Source of the DNA: CAVTLG01 sp963735495
GTDB lineage: Bacteria; Chloroflexota; Ktedonobacteria; Ktedonobacterales; Ktedonobacteraceae
Direction of reading: 5' to 3'
DNA: 64,000 nucleotides
Assembly: GCA_963735495.1 (NCBI GenBank)
Contig: CAVTLG010000009.1
Coordinates: forward strand, 1,240,001-1,304,000
Within the stretch, counting starts at the first letter, position 1. Every line of letters starts with the position of its first letter. The position numbers and the translations under genes were made by a program. The notes below the pieces were generated by a model, which saw only the letters and a list, made by a program, of their open reading frames with translations, was not told where the DNA came from and did not search any database. Shown in pieces: positions 8,979-18,300 of the stretch.

Positions 8979-9612
8979 ATGCCAGACACACGCGATCCCA
9001 TTCGAGAACTCGTTATCACCGCTCGAACGTAAGCAGATCCTCGATGCCGCCACGCAGGTCTTTGCCGAAAAAGGCTTTCATCGCGCGACTATCAAGGATA
9101 TCGCCCGTGTCGCTGGCATCGCGGACGGCACCATCTACACCTACTTTCCCAGCAAAACGGAGGTGTTGTTAGGCATTCTCCATCGCCTTAACGAGTCAAC
9201 CGAACGTCAGCAGCAGTTCACGCCAGAGAGCGAACAGGATATGCGCTCCTTTTTCACCTCGTACCTGCGTCAACGCATGGCCCTGTTGTGGCCCAATGCG
9301 CAGGTTTTCCAGGCTGTCTTACCGGAAATGCTGGTCAACGAGGAATTACGTGAGCTGTACTACCAGCAGGTACTCGTGCCGACCTTTACCGTAGCCGAAC
9401 ATTACTTCCAGGCACAAAGTGGAACGGGGCAACTACGCGCCATTGATGTGTCTCTCACGGTTCGTGCGATAGCTGGCATGCTTTTGGGTCTGTTGACACT
9501 TCAATTGCTCGGTGACGAAGTGATTGCTGAACGCTGGCAAGAACTTCCAGAAGTGCTCACGTCATTGTTATTTGATGGCTTGCAACAAGGCAAGGAGGTC
9601 TCTCACGAATGA
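8979..9612 (+). pseudogene. TetR/AcrR-family regulator interrupted by a single-base frameshift
   Basis: The ATG at 8979, after GAGGAGACC, starts MPDTRDPIRELVIT and then hits a stop at 9030. Dropping one base near 9021 (the G after ATCACC) joins it to LERKQILDAATQVFAEKGF, GIADGTIYTYFPSK and the rest of a full TetR protein of about 210 residues. The N-terminal helix-turn-helix is therefore split between frames, and the second frame has no ATG, GTG or TTG before the motif. The C-terminal ligand domain is intact to 9612. The downstream membrane gene overlaps by four bases (ATGA) and is the probable target. It is either a fresh pseudogene or a sequence error; everything else looks functional. Confidence 0.75.
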
Positions 9613-10061
9613 AGACATTGACTCATCATCATACTGGTATGCGTTTAGAGATGGCCATCATCGCTTTTTTCGTGCTGGCGGTCCTCATTTCGCTCGTTGT
9701 GTATGTTGCGGACCCATCCATCTACGCGCAAGCGCTTTCGCTCACGCCCTCTCAGGCTGACCGCTACCCAGTCCCTGTGACGCTGTCTCTAGTCGGCATT
9801 ATCGTATTGATCACCTTCCTCTCCATTGGTGTCGTACGCCATTGGCGCTGGCTCTTCTGGCTCATACTGCTTGCCTTCAGCAGCTCGGTCTTGCATATCC
9901 CTGTGACACTTTTACAGATCGCGGGTATTTTGCCCAACGCCTATCCTCTCTGGTACAACCTGTTGCAGATAGGCATTACCATTGTTGAGCTAGGGATTGC
10001 GGTATGGATGATCCAAATCTATCGGCGCGCGGGAGTGTGGGCTATGGGAGTAAAAAGCTAG
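9609..10061 (+). CDS. Four-helix membrane protein co-transcribed with the TetR gene
   Basis: A 150-residue protein with four hydrophobic segments: roughly residues 15-37 (IIAFFVLAVLISLVVYV), 55-75 (TLSLVGIIVLITFLSIGV), 80-110 and 118-137. The N-terminus has a His run (HHHTG). The start overlaps the TetR stop (ATGA), so the two form an operon, and control by that regulator is likely. The family is not recognised; small TetR-linked membrane proteins often handle efflux or envelope stress, but nothing in the sequence shows that. Confidence 0.75.
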   Translation: MKTLTHHHTGMRLEMAIIAFFVLAVLISLVVYVADPSIYAQALSLTPSQADRYPVPVTLSLVGIIVLITFLSIGVVRHWRWLFWLILLAFSSSVLHIPVTLLQIAGILPNAYPLWYNLLQIGITIVELGIAVWMIQIYRRAGVWAMGVKS

Positions 10062-10202
10062 AATACTCCCTCAAAATACCCCTTTAGAGGTAGGACAAAC
10101 TGCGTCCATCATTATAAACTTCTAGTGGTACAGGAAAAGCAGACAGCAATGCGTTCTTGGACCTGAAACGATCAATCAATCACATAAGCAATCTACGGAA
10201 GG

Positions 10203-11429
10203 ATGCAGAGCATAATGACACAGATTCCAGCGAGCGATTTGATCTCGCAAGAAACCAAGCGCCATCCACACGCATTCTATGGGAAGCTCCGCGAGCAAGG
10301 GCCGCTTACCTATATCACCGACTTTTATGGGATGGGCAATGCCTGGATCGCGACGAATTATGACGACGCTCTCACTATTCTGAGAGACCCACGTTTCACG
10401 AAAGATCGACGGAAGGTTGCGCCGCCACAAGATGAGCAGCGTTCACCTCAAGAGCAGACTTTTCTCGCGATCATGCAGAACATGCTCACGGTAGACCCGC
10501 CCGATCATACCCGTCTGCGCGGTCTGGTCTCCAAAGCGTTCACACCGCGCATGATCGGACAATTGCGCCCACGCATCCAGCAGATTACTGACGAGCTGTT
10601 GGATGCGGTGCAGGAACGTGGAGCGATGGATCTGATTACTGATTTTGCCTTTCCGCTGCCCATTACCGTCATTTCTGAAATGCTAGGCATACCTGCAACA
10701 GATCGCCAACAATTTCGTACCTGGACACAAACCATCGTGGGCTCGAACGAGCCGCCTGAACAGGAGGAGGCAAGAGCTTCGGCAGTAGGAGCGTTTCTGC
10801 ACTACATCAAAACCTTGCTCGCTGAGAAGCGCGTACATCCCGGCAATGATTTAACCAGTAATCTGGTGCAAGTCGAGGAGAACGGGGATACACTCAGCGA
10901 GAATGAACTCACCTCGATGATCTTCTTGCTCCTGATCGCTGGACATGAGACAACCGTCAACCTGATTGGCAATGGCACGCTGGCGCTGCTGCAACATCCC
11001 GACCAGATGCAGCGACTCCAGCACGATCCCGCCTTGATCACGTCAGCCATCGAGGAATTGTTACGCTACACAGCCCCGGTGAGCTTCTCCGATGAGCGCT
11101 GGGCCAGCGAGGACATTCCTATGCATGGCGAGGTGATCCGCAAAGGCGAGATGGTGTATGCTGTTTTGATTGCCGCAAATGCTGATCCACAGCAGTTCAC
11201 CGATCCAGAAGCGCTGGATCTGGCGCGCCAGGAGAATCAACACCTGGCCTTTGGCAAGGGCATCCATTACTGCCTGGGTGCGCCACTGGCACGTCTGGAA
11301 GGTCAGATTGCTTTCGCCACGCTACTCCAACGTCTACCAAACCTGCGCCTGGCAAGCAACCCAGAGCAACTGATCTGGAATAGCCATCCCATGTTGCACG
11401 GCCTCAGAAGCTTGCCGGTGACGTTCTAG
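10203..11429 (+). CDS. Cytochrome P450
   Basis: A 408-residue soluble bacterial P450 resembling the CYP107-type class. The oxygen-binding I-helix reads AGHETT, the K-helix E-x-x-R is EELLR, and the haem loop is FGKGIHYCLGAPLAR with its Cys near residue 355. It would hydroxylate a small hydrophobic molecule using ferredoxin-derived electrons. The ATG at 10203 is directly behind GGAAGG; a second ATG at 10215 gives MTQIPASDL and more normal spacing, so the start is uncertain by four residues. No ferredoxin or biosynthetic cluster is adjacent. A transporter remnant follows in the same frame after the stop. Confidence 0.92.
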   Translation: MQSIMTQIPASDLISQETKRHPHAFYGKLREQGPLTYITDFYGMGNAWIATNYDDALTILRDPRFTKDRRKVAPPQDEQRSPQEQTFLAIMQNMLTVDPPDHTRLRGLVSKAFTPRMIGQLRPRIQQITDELLDAVQERGAMDLITDFAFPLPITVISEMLGIPATDRQQFRTWTQTIVGSNEPPEQEEARASAVGAFLHYIKTLLAEKRVHPGNDLTSNLVQVEENGDTLSENELTSMIFLLLIAGHETTVNLIGNGTLALLQHPDQMQRLQHDPALITSAIEELLRYTAPVSFSDERWASEDIPMHGEVIRKGEMVYAVLIAANADPQQFTDPEALDLARQENQHLAFGKGIHYCLGAPLARLEGQIAFATLLQRLPNLRLASNPEQLIWNSHPMLHGLRSLPVTF

Positions 11430-11591
11430 GTCTCTCATCTCTTCGCTCAGATCTTTCAAGCGGAACGGCTGGCTCTCAACGCTGGTATGCATACAGCATT
11501 TCTTGTTTCGGCAGGTGTCTGTGTAGCAACGATTGTGATCACGCTGTTCCTGAAAGATGTGCGATTACGTAAATCTGGCGCCGGTGGCTAA
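11430..11591 (+). pseudogene. C-terminal remnant of an MFS multidrug transporter
   Basis: Directly after the P450 stop, in the same frame, about 53 codons encode a typical final helix and tail of a DHA2-type (EmrB/QacA-like) major facilitator: ALNAGMHTAFLVSAGVC, VATIVITLFLKDV, then a basic end and TAA at 11589. No start codon or upstream transporter sequence exists. A deletion has evidently fused the end of an exporter gene to the P450's 3' end. It may once have been a P450-linked exporter. Confidence 0.6.
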
Positions 11592-11619
11592 GCATTAGTC
11601 ATATGACGCTGCAAGAGGT

Positions 11620-11770
11620 GCTTGCAATCTTGTCCCACCTATGTAATACTATCTCTATATGCGAGAAACCTTCTAAAATTGACTTGCCTTGTTTTCAGTT
11701 CAAGTCTAGCAGGTTTCTTTGTTGTAAGCCTATGCTTTCTTAAATAAGTTCAGGAAAACGTCCGTCAGGA
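11620..11770 (+). repeat. Distal half of duplicated penicillin-binding protein leader (copy 1)
   Basis: This AT-rich stretch shares extended similarity with 20523-20730, upstream of the second penicillin-binding protein gene: the shared start GCTTGCAATCTTG, then CTATGTAATACTATCT, then TTCAAGTCTA and ATAAGTTC. The gene and its upstream region were therefore duplicated together. Confidence 0.6.
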
Positions 11771-12240
11771 ATCCCCGCATAAATGCGGAGGCTTGTAGAG
11801 ATGAGCTAGTTCTGCACGTTTTTAGCGAAAGCATCGAATTTCTTTATTCTATACAATAGAGAAGTGAATAAGTTTAACATATTCGAGAGACCGCGTGAAC
11901 TCCCACTGAGCGAAAGACTCAGTGGCTTCGTGAGAAGCCCAAGTTCACCAGACTCAGCCGCATAAATGCGAGCTCTGTTCCTTTGGTCAGGACACATGCG
12001 GTTGACGCATCAGACCGCTGCTCTGTCGCTTGTCGTTAAGTAGGCCTGGGGTAAGGGCTGGTGCGAGAGGCGTAAAAAGCCAGGGGAACCTTGTCGAGAT
12101 GAGGCCGAATTCCCTTCGTGGTCACAGCGGAGGGATACGCATCACCTGCGCAAGCAGAGTTTTTTGAGTCAATGGGTCTGCTCTTTTCCTGTCTTGGCAA
12201 GAGCAGACCCGGCGATTCATCCACGAAGCTGAAGACTGCG
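11771..12240 (+). mobile_element. Transposon remnant (IS200/IS605-TnpB-like) in the PBP leader
   Basis: About 470 bp present in the leader of the first penicillin-binding protein gene but absent from the corresponding place in the second. It begins with a hairpin typical of IS200/IS605 ends (AATCCCCGCATAAATGCGGAG near 11773-11793, palindrome CCGCAT-AA-ATGCGG). A second hairpin lies at about 11896-11925 (CCACTGAG/CTCAGTGG), followed by the shared motif CACCAGACTCAGCC also seen near 45190. At 11996-12043 the plus strand reads MRLTHQTAALSLVVK-stop, which resembles the C-terminal end of TnpB proteins. No transposase frame survives. The assignment to IS200/IS605 is by pattern only. Confidence 0.45.
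12174..12210 (+). terminator. Perfect 12-bp hairpin at the end of the transposon remnant
   Basis: The arms GGGTCTGCTCTT and AAGAGCAGACCC enclose 13 bases. A run of six T lies just upstream (A run on the other strand), so it could terminate minus-strand transcripts or be part of the element end. Confidence 0.45.
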
Positions 12241-12257
12241 TGGTTTTCTCGCCTGAT

Positions 12258-12372
12258 TTTATAAATGAGGGGCGATAGTGTGAGAAGTGGATATTAAGGA
12301 ATGGCGCAAAAAGTAAGTCAGTAGTATCTCTTCCGGCACTGCCCACTTCTGTAGACAGAAAGAGGTTGCACT
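12258..12372 (+). repeat. Proximal PBP leader, conserved in both copies
   Basis: The 110 bases before this start are closely similar to 20877-20989 before the second gene: AAATGAGGGG, then a repeat arm AGAAGTGG (12283-12290) mirrored by CCACTTCT (12343-12350), then TAGACAGAAAGAGGT and the start codon. The second copy keeps the arms (20899-20906 and 20960-20967). Conservation of a non-coding leader with a long-range inverted repeat suggests a shared regulatory structure, and AGAAAGAGG serves as the ribosome binding site. Confidence 0.5.
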
Positions 12373-15150
12373 ATGCCAAAAAGAAAGGGGCAGGCAGAAT
12401 TAACCCCTTTTGAGGAGAAAGAGGAAAATGCCGCTCCAGCGTCAAACGAAACTGAAGAGAAAGATAGACATACTCCAGAACATGAAACTGATCAACAGAG
12501 CGATGTAGCCGACGAGAGCCGACCTGATGACGAAGCCACGCGCATTATACACAGATCCGCCGAGCTTCCCCCCTCATCTAGCGATCTCGCTGCTGAAGCT
12601 ACGCACGTTATACACAAACCTGCCGAGCTTCCTCAACCGTCCAGCGATCTCGCTGCTGAAGCCACGCATATCATGCGCAGACCTGCCGAGCTTCCCCCCT
12701 CATCTAACGATCTCGCTGCTGAAGCCACGCATATCATGCGCAGACCTGCCGAGCTTCCCCCCTCATCTAGCGATCTTGCTGCTGAAGCTACGCACATTAT
12801 ACACAGATCTGCCGAGCTTCCCCCCTCATCTAGCGATCTCGCTGCTGAAGCTACGCACATTATACACAGATCTGCCGAGCTTCCCCAACCGTCCGGCAAT
12901 ATCACCAACAAGACGATGCAGACGATTGAGCGCATCGACAAGATAAAGGGACAGAAGCCACAGCACGCTACAGTAGCCGCTAAACTCCCAGAACATAGCA
13001 TGGCAGCGGCGGCGCAACGGCTCGGCGATGTCCCAAATCAGGTCCATCCGGGGGTCTACTATAATGCCGCCCATCATCCGGTACACGAGACAGACTGGCG
13101 CTCGAAACGCCATCGCAAGCGCAAAAGTCTGCACTCAACCAACTTCAGCTCCGTCATCGCCGACCGCAAGTTGACCAAACGCGTCTTTCTGCCTATTGGC
13201 ATCGGCATACCTTTGATTGCGCTGCTTATCTTCACGCTTGTGGCGTCCTTCACTGCAATGTCTAATGCAACAAACGAACGCTACCAATCGCAAATCACGA
13301 CGCTGGCCGATATCCTGCCACAGGATAATTTGAAGATGTATGACGCGAATGACCATCTCATCTATCAGGCGCTGGATCAGGGTGTCCAGACCTCGGAGCC
13401 GCTGGATAAGATCTCGAAGAACTTACAGAATGCCGAAATCGATATCGAGGACCAGACCTTCTGGCACAACAGTGGCTACGACATTACGGGTATCATACGC
13501 GCGGCTATTTCTGACCTCACCAGCGGACACGTGGTACAAGGTGGTAGCACGATTACGCAACAGCTGATCAAGAATACCATTGTCGGAAACTCAGATACGG
13601 CCCTGCGCAAACTGGAAGAAATTGAACTGGCACCACAGGTGACACGCTACTATAGCAAGCAGCAAATTCTCGATATGTACCTCAATACGGTGTATTACGC
13701 GAACGAAGCTTACGGTGCCGAGGCTGCCGCGCAAATCTACTTTGGTTTGAAAGATAAACCCAATGATCCAGCCTCTAATCAATTAGATATCGCGCAGGCG
13801 GCGACACTGGCCGGTATCCCGAGTAACCCTGATCTGCGCAATCCTATCGCCTTTCCCCAAAATAGCCTGGTGCGCACACAGGATGTACTGCATCAGATGC
13901 TCATCCTGAATACCATCAATACGCAACAATATAAAGCCGCCCTCAAGGAGATCCAGAAACCCGGTTTTGCTTCCTTTCACATGCCAGCGCATACACCTGT
14001 CGCGTTACTCAGTTTTGCGCAGTATGCGCTGACCGAGTTAGCCAGTGACCTGAACGTCAAAGCCAGCGTGCTCTCCCGTTCAGGTTTGAGCGTAACCACG
14101 ACGGTCAATTCAAGCCTGCAAACCAAGGTACTGGCCGAAGCACAACGTGATATCGCCGCAGTCAGAGATGCCCATAACATCCATGATTCTTCGGTCGTGA
14201 TGATTAACCCGCACACAGGGGCCATTGAGACCCTGGTTGGCAATATCGACCCGGCACATAACGACTTCGACGTCGCCACGCAAGGCTTCCGCCAGGCAGG
14301 TTCGACGATGAAAGGCTTCACCTATGTGACAGCCTTTGAACATGGTCTCAGCCCCGGCCAAATGACAGACGATGAACCACAAACCTTTTACTATGATGGC
14401 ATAACCTACAGACCAGATAATTATGCAGACATACACCATGGGTGGATTACCTATCGTGAAGCGCTCGACTGGTCGCTCAATATTGATGCGGTGAGGCTCG
14501 AACTCTCCCCCTACGTTGGTGTGCAAGACGATTATGATACGGCAGAAAGTCTCGGTCTCGGTGCCACAAACGGGACGGTTAACGAGACCTTCACGCTAGG
14601 GACACTTGGTGTGCACCTGCTTAACGAAACTTCGGCTTTTGGATCATTCGCCAATGGAGGTGTCCATGTGCCACCACATGCGATCAATACCATCACAGAT
14701 GCACAAGGAAAAGTTATCTACAAAGCTTCAGAGGCCGGAAAACAGGTCGTCACGCCACAAGCGGCGTATGTATTGACCAATGTCCTATCCGATAATACCA
14801 CGCGTGATAAGGAATTTTATCCCTGCTCCTATGGTGATGTTCTGGACCTGCACGTGAATAACAACTGTAGCGACCAGACGATACCGGCAGCGGTCAAAAC
14901 CGGCACAACGGACGACTTTGTCGATAACCTGACGGTTGGCTATACACCCGGTCTGGTGACTGGCGTGTGGTCCGGCAACGATGACAATACACCAATGAAC
15001 AACATCATTGGTGTCACTGGCGCTGGCACGATCTGGCATGACGCGATGCTGACGGCGTTACAGGGACAACCCGTTCAGCAATTTACCAACCCGGGAGGCG
15101 TGACGTACAAGGCGGCATACCACGATATCGTTGTGGCTAACCCGTCTTAG
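12373..15150 (+). CDS. Bifunctional class A penicillin-binding protein (paralogue 1)
   Basis: A 925-residue enzyme that polymerises and cross-links peptidoglycan. Layout: a cytoplasmic tail of about 270 residues, one membrane helix at 271-297, a GT51 glycosyltransferase, then a transpeptidase. GT51 motifs: EDQTFW near 358 (catalytic Glu; the later motif His is Asn), GGSTITQQLIKN near 390, and ILDMYLNTVYY. Transpeptidase motifs: STMK near 643 (nucleophile Ser), SLN near 700, and KTGTT near 842. The tail carries six 21-residue repeats (EATHIIHRSAELPPS type) at 54-179 and a basic stretch before the helix. A close paralogue lies at 20990-23701. The tail is far longer than in typical PBP1a and may be regulatory. 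Confidence 0.95.
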   Translation: MPKRKGQAELTPFEEKEENAAPASNETEEKDRHTPEHETDQQSDVADESRPDDEATRIIHRSAELPPSSSDLAAEATHVIHKPAELPQPSSDLAAEATHIMRRPAELPPSSNDLAAEATHIMRRPAELPPSSSDLAAEATHIIHRSAELPPSSSDLAAEATHIIHRSAELPQPSGNITNKTMQTIERIDKIKGQKPQHATVAAKLPEHSMAAAAQRLGDVPNQVHPGVYYNAAHHPVHETDWRSKRHRKRKSLHSTNFSSVIADRKLTKRVFLPIGIGIPLIALLIFTLVASFTAMSNATNERYQSQITTLADILPQDNLKMYDANDHLIYQALDQGVQTSEPLDKISKNLQNAEIDIEDQTFWHNSGYDITGIIRAAISDLTSGHVVQGGSTITQQLIKNTIVGNSDTALRKLEEIELAPQVTRYYSKQQILDMYLNTVYYANEAYGAEAAAQIYFGLKDKPNDPASNQLDIAQAATLAGIPSNPDLRNPIAFPQNSLVRTQDVLHQMLILNTINTQQYKAALKEIQKPGFASFHMPAHTPVALLSFAQYALTELASDLNVKASVLSRSGLSVTTTVNSSLQTKVLAEAQRDIAAVRDAHNIHDSSVVMINPHTGAIETLVGNIDPAHNDFDVATQGFRQAGSTMKGFTYVTAFEHGLSPGQMTDDEPQTFYYDGITYRPDNYADIHHGWITYREALDWSLNIDAVRLELSPYVGVQDDYDTAESLGLGATNGTVNETFTLGTLGVHLLNETSAFGSFANGGVHVPPHAINTITDAQGKVIYKASEAGKQVVTPQAAYVLTNVLSDNTTRDKEFYPCSYGDVLDLHVNNNCSDQTIPAAVKTGTTDDFVDNLTVGYTPGLVTGVWSGNDDNTPMNNIIGVTGAGTIWHDAMLTALQGQPVQQFTNPGGVTYKAAYHDIVVANPS
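12532..12909 (+). repeat. Six 63-bp tandem repeats in the PBP tail
   Basis: Six in-frame units of 63 bp encode 21 residues each, of the form EATHI(I/M)(H/R)R(S/P)AELP followed by a Ser-rich end and DLAA. Units 3-6 are nearly identical at DNA level, so expansion is recent. The second paralogue has only three or four degenerate units. Confidence 0.85.
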
Positions 15151-15260
15151 TCATACCTGGCATAACTGCCCGCTTACAACTCTCGGAGAGTGTTTGGAAT
15201 GAGCTGAAACCAAACCCTCTCTCAACGCGCACACTTCTGATTAATAGTGCTATAGAAAAA

Positions 15261-15301
15261 TGAGAATCCGTGCCTTATGTCACTTGAGGCACAGATTCTC
15301 A
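15261..15301 (+). terminator. Hairpin after PBP paralogue 1
   Basis: The 15-base arms at 15261-15275 and 15287-15301 (TGAGAATC-GTGCCT and its complement, one mismatch) enclose 11 bases. No T tract follows. It sits 110 bases past the stop and before the convergent repeat gene. Confidence 0.5.
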
Positions 15302-15387
15302 TGTCAGCAAATGGACCTGGCACACTCTTGTCAGATCGAGCGATGCCCGCTATTTTGTGGCCCATGACAGCTTAGGTAGCTCCGGGC

Positions 15388-18300
15388 CTAGTAATCTGGA
15401 CCTGGCTGATTGCCTCTGAGATCGACCAGTTTACCGTATTCTTCGTTGAATCTGCTGACCTCTTGGAGTTCGGAGAAGTGGCTGCATATATAGGCTGCCT
15501 GGAGCCATCCTTTCTGTTGCTCTTCGGGAAGCGCGCGGATCTCAGCCCACGTTGCTTTTTGCTCTGGGGAGAGCCCAAGCAGTAGGTTGGCCCACTCTCT
15601 CCCTTCTTGTTGGTGCTCGGGGGCCAGTCGGTGACTTTCGTAGTCCTGCTTGAACTTCTCTTCTGAGAGCGAGCGATCTATGTTGAACCGCTGGCACCAC
15701 TGTTGTAGTAGGTCAGGGGTGAGTTCGCGGAGATCATACCACAGTCGTAGTTTCTCAGCGTTGAGTTGCCTGATTATGTTAGCCGCCCGGTACCACTCTT
15801 CTCGTTGCCCTTCGGGAAGCGCGCGGATCTTGTGCCACTCTACCTTTTGCTCTTGGGTGAGGTGGTCGGTTGCGTTGCCCCAGAGGCTTTTGCTGGCCTC
15901 TCGGAGTTCGGTGAGGTGACTGAGTGTGTAAGCATCCTGGAGCCACCTTTGCCGTTGTTGCTCATCAGCGAGGTCGCGCGTCTTAGCCCACTCTCGTTGT
16001 CGCTCTGGGGTAATCAGGGGGAGTAGGTCGGCCCACTGTTCCCCCTCTTCTCGTTTTTCTGCTTCAAGCCGGTGACTTTCGTAGTTCTGCTTGAACCTCT
16101 CTTCTGGGAGCTGGCTGTCTATGTCGACCCGCTGGTACAACTCTTTTCGTTCCTCTTCGGAGATATCGCGGAGCCTGTACCACAATTGTAGGTTCTCGGG
16201 GTTGAGTTGGCTAATTATCCTGGCCTGCTTGAACCACTGTTCTCGTTCGTTACGCTGCTGGAGATTGCAGATCCGCATCAACTCTCCTTTTTGCTCTGGG
16301 GTGAGGTTGACGGTTGCGTTGTCCAAGAGGCTTCTGCTGGCCTTTTGGAGTTCGGTGAGGTGACTGATTGTGTTGGCATCCTGGAGCCATCTTTGCCGTT
16401 GTTGCTCAGAGACGAGGTAGCGAGTCTCGACCCACTCTCGTTGTCGCTCTGGGGTGATCTGGGGGAGTAGCTCGGCCCACTGTTTCCCCTCTTGTGGTTT
16501 CTCAGAGGCAAGCCGGTGACTTTCGTAGTTCTGCTTGAAGCTCTCAGAAGAGAGCTGGCTGTCTATGTCGGCCAGCCGGTACCTCTCTTTTCGTTGCTCT
16601 TCGGGAAGCTTACGGATCTCGTGCCACTCTCGTAGTTGGTCAGCGTTGAGTTGCCTGATTATGTTGGCCGCCCGGTACCTCTCTTCTCGTTCCTCTTCGG
16701 GAAGCTTACGGATCTCGTGCCACTCTGCTTTTTGCCCTGGAGAGAGGTGGTTGGCTGCGTTGCCCCACCAGTGGCTTCTGCTGGCCTCTTGGAGTTCGGT
16801 GAGATGACTGAGTGTGTTGGCATCCTGGAGCCACCGTTGTCGTTGCTCTTCGGGAAGCGCGCGCGTCTCGGCCCACTCTCGTTGTCGCTCTGGGGAGAAC
16901 TCAAGCAGTAGGTTAGCCCACTCTCTCCCCTCTTGTCGGTGCTCGGGGGCCAGTTGGTGACTTTCGTAGTCTCGCTTGAACTTCTCTTCTGAGAGCTGGC
17001 TGTCTATGTCGGCCCGCTGGTACCTCTCTTTTCGTTCCTCTTCGGAAAGCTCTCGGATCTCGTGCCACTCTCGTAGTTGGTCAGCGTTGAGTTGCCTGAT
17101 TATGTTGGCCGCCCGGTACCTCTCTTCTCGTTCCTCTTCGGGAAGCTTACGGATCTCGTGCCACTCTGCTTTTTGCCCTGGAGAGAGGTGGTTGGCTGCG
17201 TTGCCCCACCAGTGGCTTCTGCTGGCCTCTTGGAGTTCGGTGAGATGACTGAGTGTGTTGGCATCCTGGAGCCACCGTTGTCGTTGCTCTTCGGGAAGCG
17301 CGCGCGTCTCGGCCCACTCTCGTTGTCGCTCTGGGGAGAACTCAAGCAGTAGGTTAGCCCACTCTCTCCCCTCTTGTCGGTGCTCGGGGGCCAGTTGGTG
17401 ACTTTCGTAGTCTCGCTTGAACTTCTCTTCTGAGAGCTGGCTGTCTATGTCGGCCCGCTGGTACCTCTCTTTTCGTTCCTCTTCGGAAAGCTCTCGGATC
17501 TCGTGCCACTCTCGTAGTTGGTCAGCGTTGAGTTGCCTGATTATGTTGGCCGCCCGGTACCTCTCTTCTCGTTCCTCTTCGGGAAGCTTACGGATCTCGT
17601 GCCACTCTGCTTTTTGCCCTGGAGAGAGGTGGTTGGCTGCGTTGCCCCACCAGTGGCTTCTGCTGGCCTCTTGGAGTTCGGTGAGATGACTGAGTGTGTT
17701 GGCATCCTGGAGCCACCGTTGTCGTTGCTCTTCGGGAAGCGCGCGCGTCTCGGCCCACTCTCGTTGTCGCTCTGGGGAGAACTCAAGCAGTAGGTTAGCC
17801 CACTCTCTCCCCTCTTGTCGGTGCTCGGGGGCCAGTTGGTGACTTTCGTAGTCTCGCTTGAACTTCTCTTCTGAGAGCTGGCTGTCTATGTCGGCCCGCT
17901 GGTACCTCTCTTTTCGTTCCTCTTCGGAAAGCTCTCGGATCTCGTGCCACTCTCGTAGTTGGTCAGCGTTGAGTTGCCTGATTATGTTGGCCGCCCGGTA
18001 CCTCTCTTTTCGTTGCTCTTCGGAAAGCTCTCGGATCTCGTGCCACTCTGCTTTTTGCCCTGGAGAGAGGTAGTTGGCTGCGTTGCCCCACCAGTGGCTT
18101 CTGCTGGCCTCTTGGAGTTCGGTGAGATGACTGAGTGTGTTAGCATCCTGGAGCCACCGTTGTCGTTGCTCTTCGGGAAGCGCGCGCGTCTCGGCCCACT
18201 CTCGTTGTCGCTCTGGGGAGAACTCAAGCAGTAGGTTAGCCCACTCTTCTCCCCTCTTGTCGGTGCTCGGGGGCCAGTTGGTGACTTTCGTAGTCTCGCT

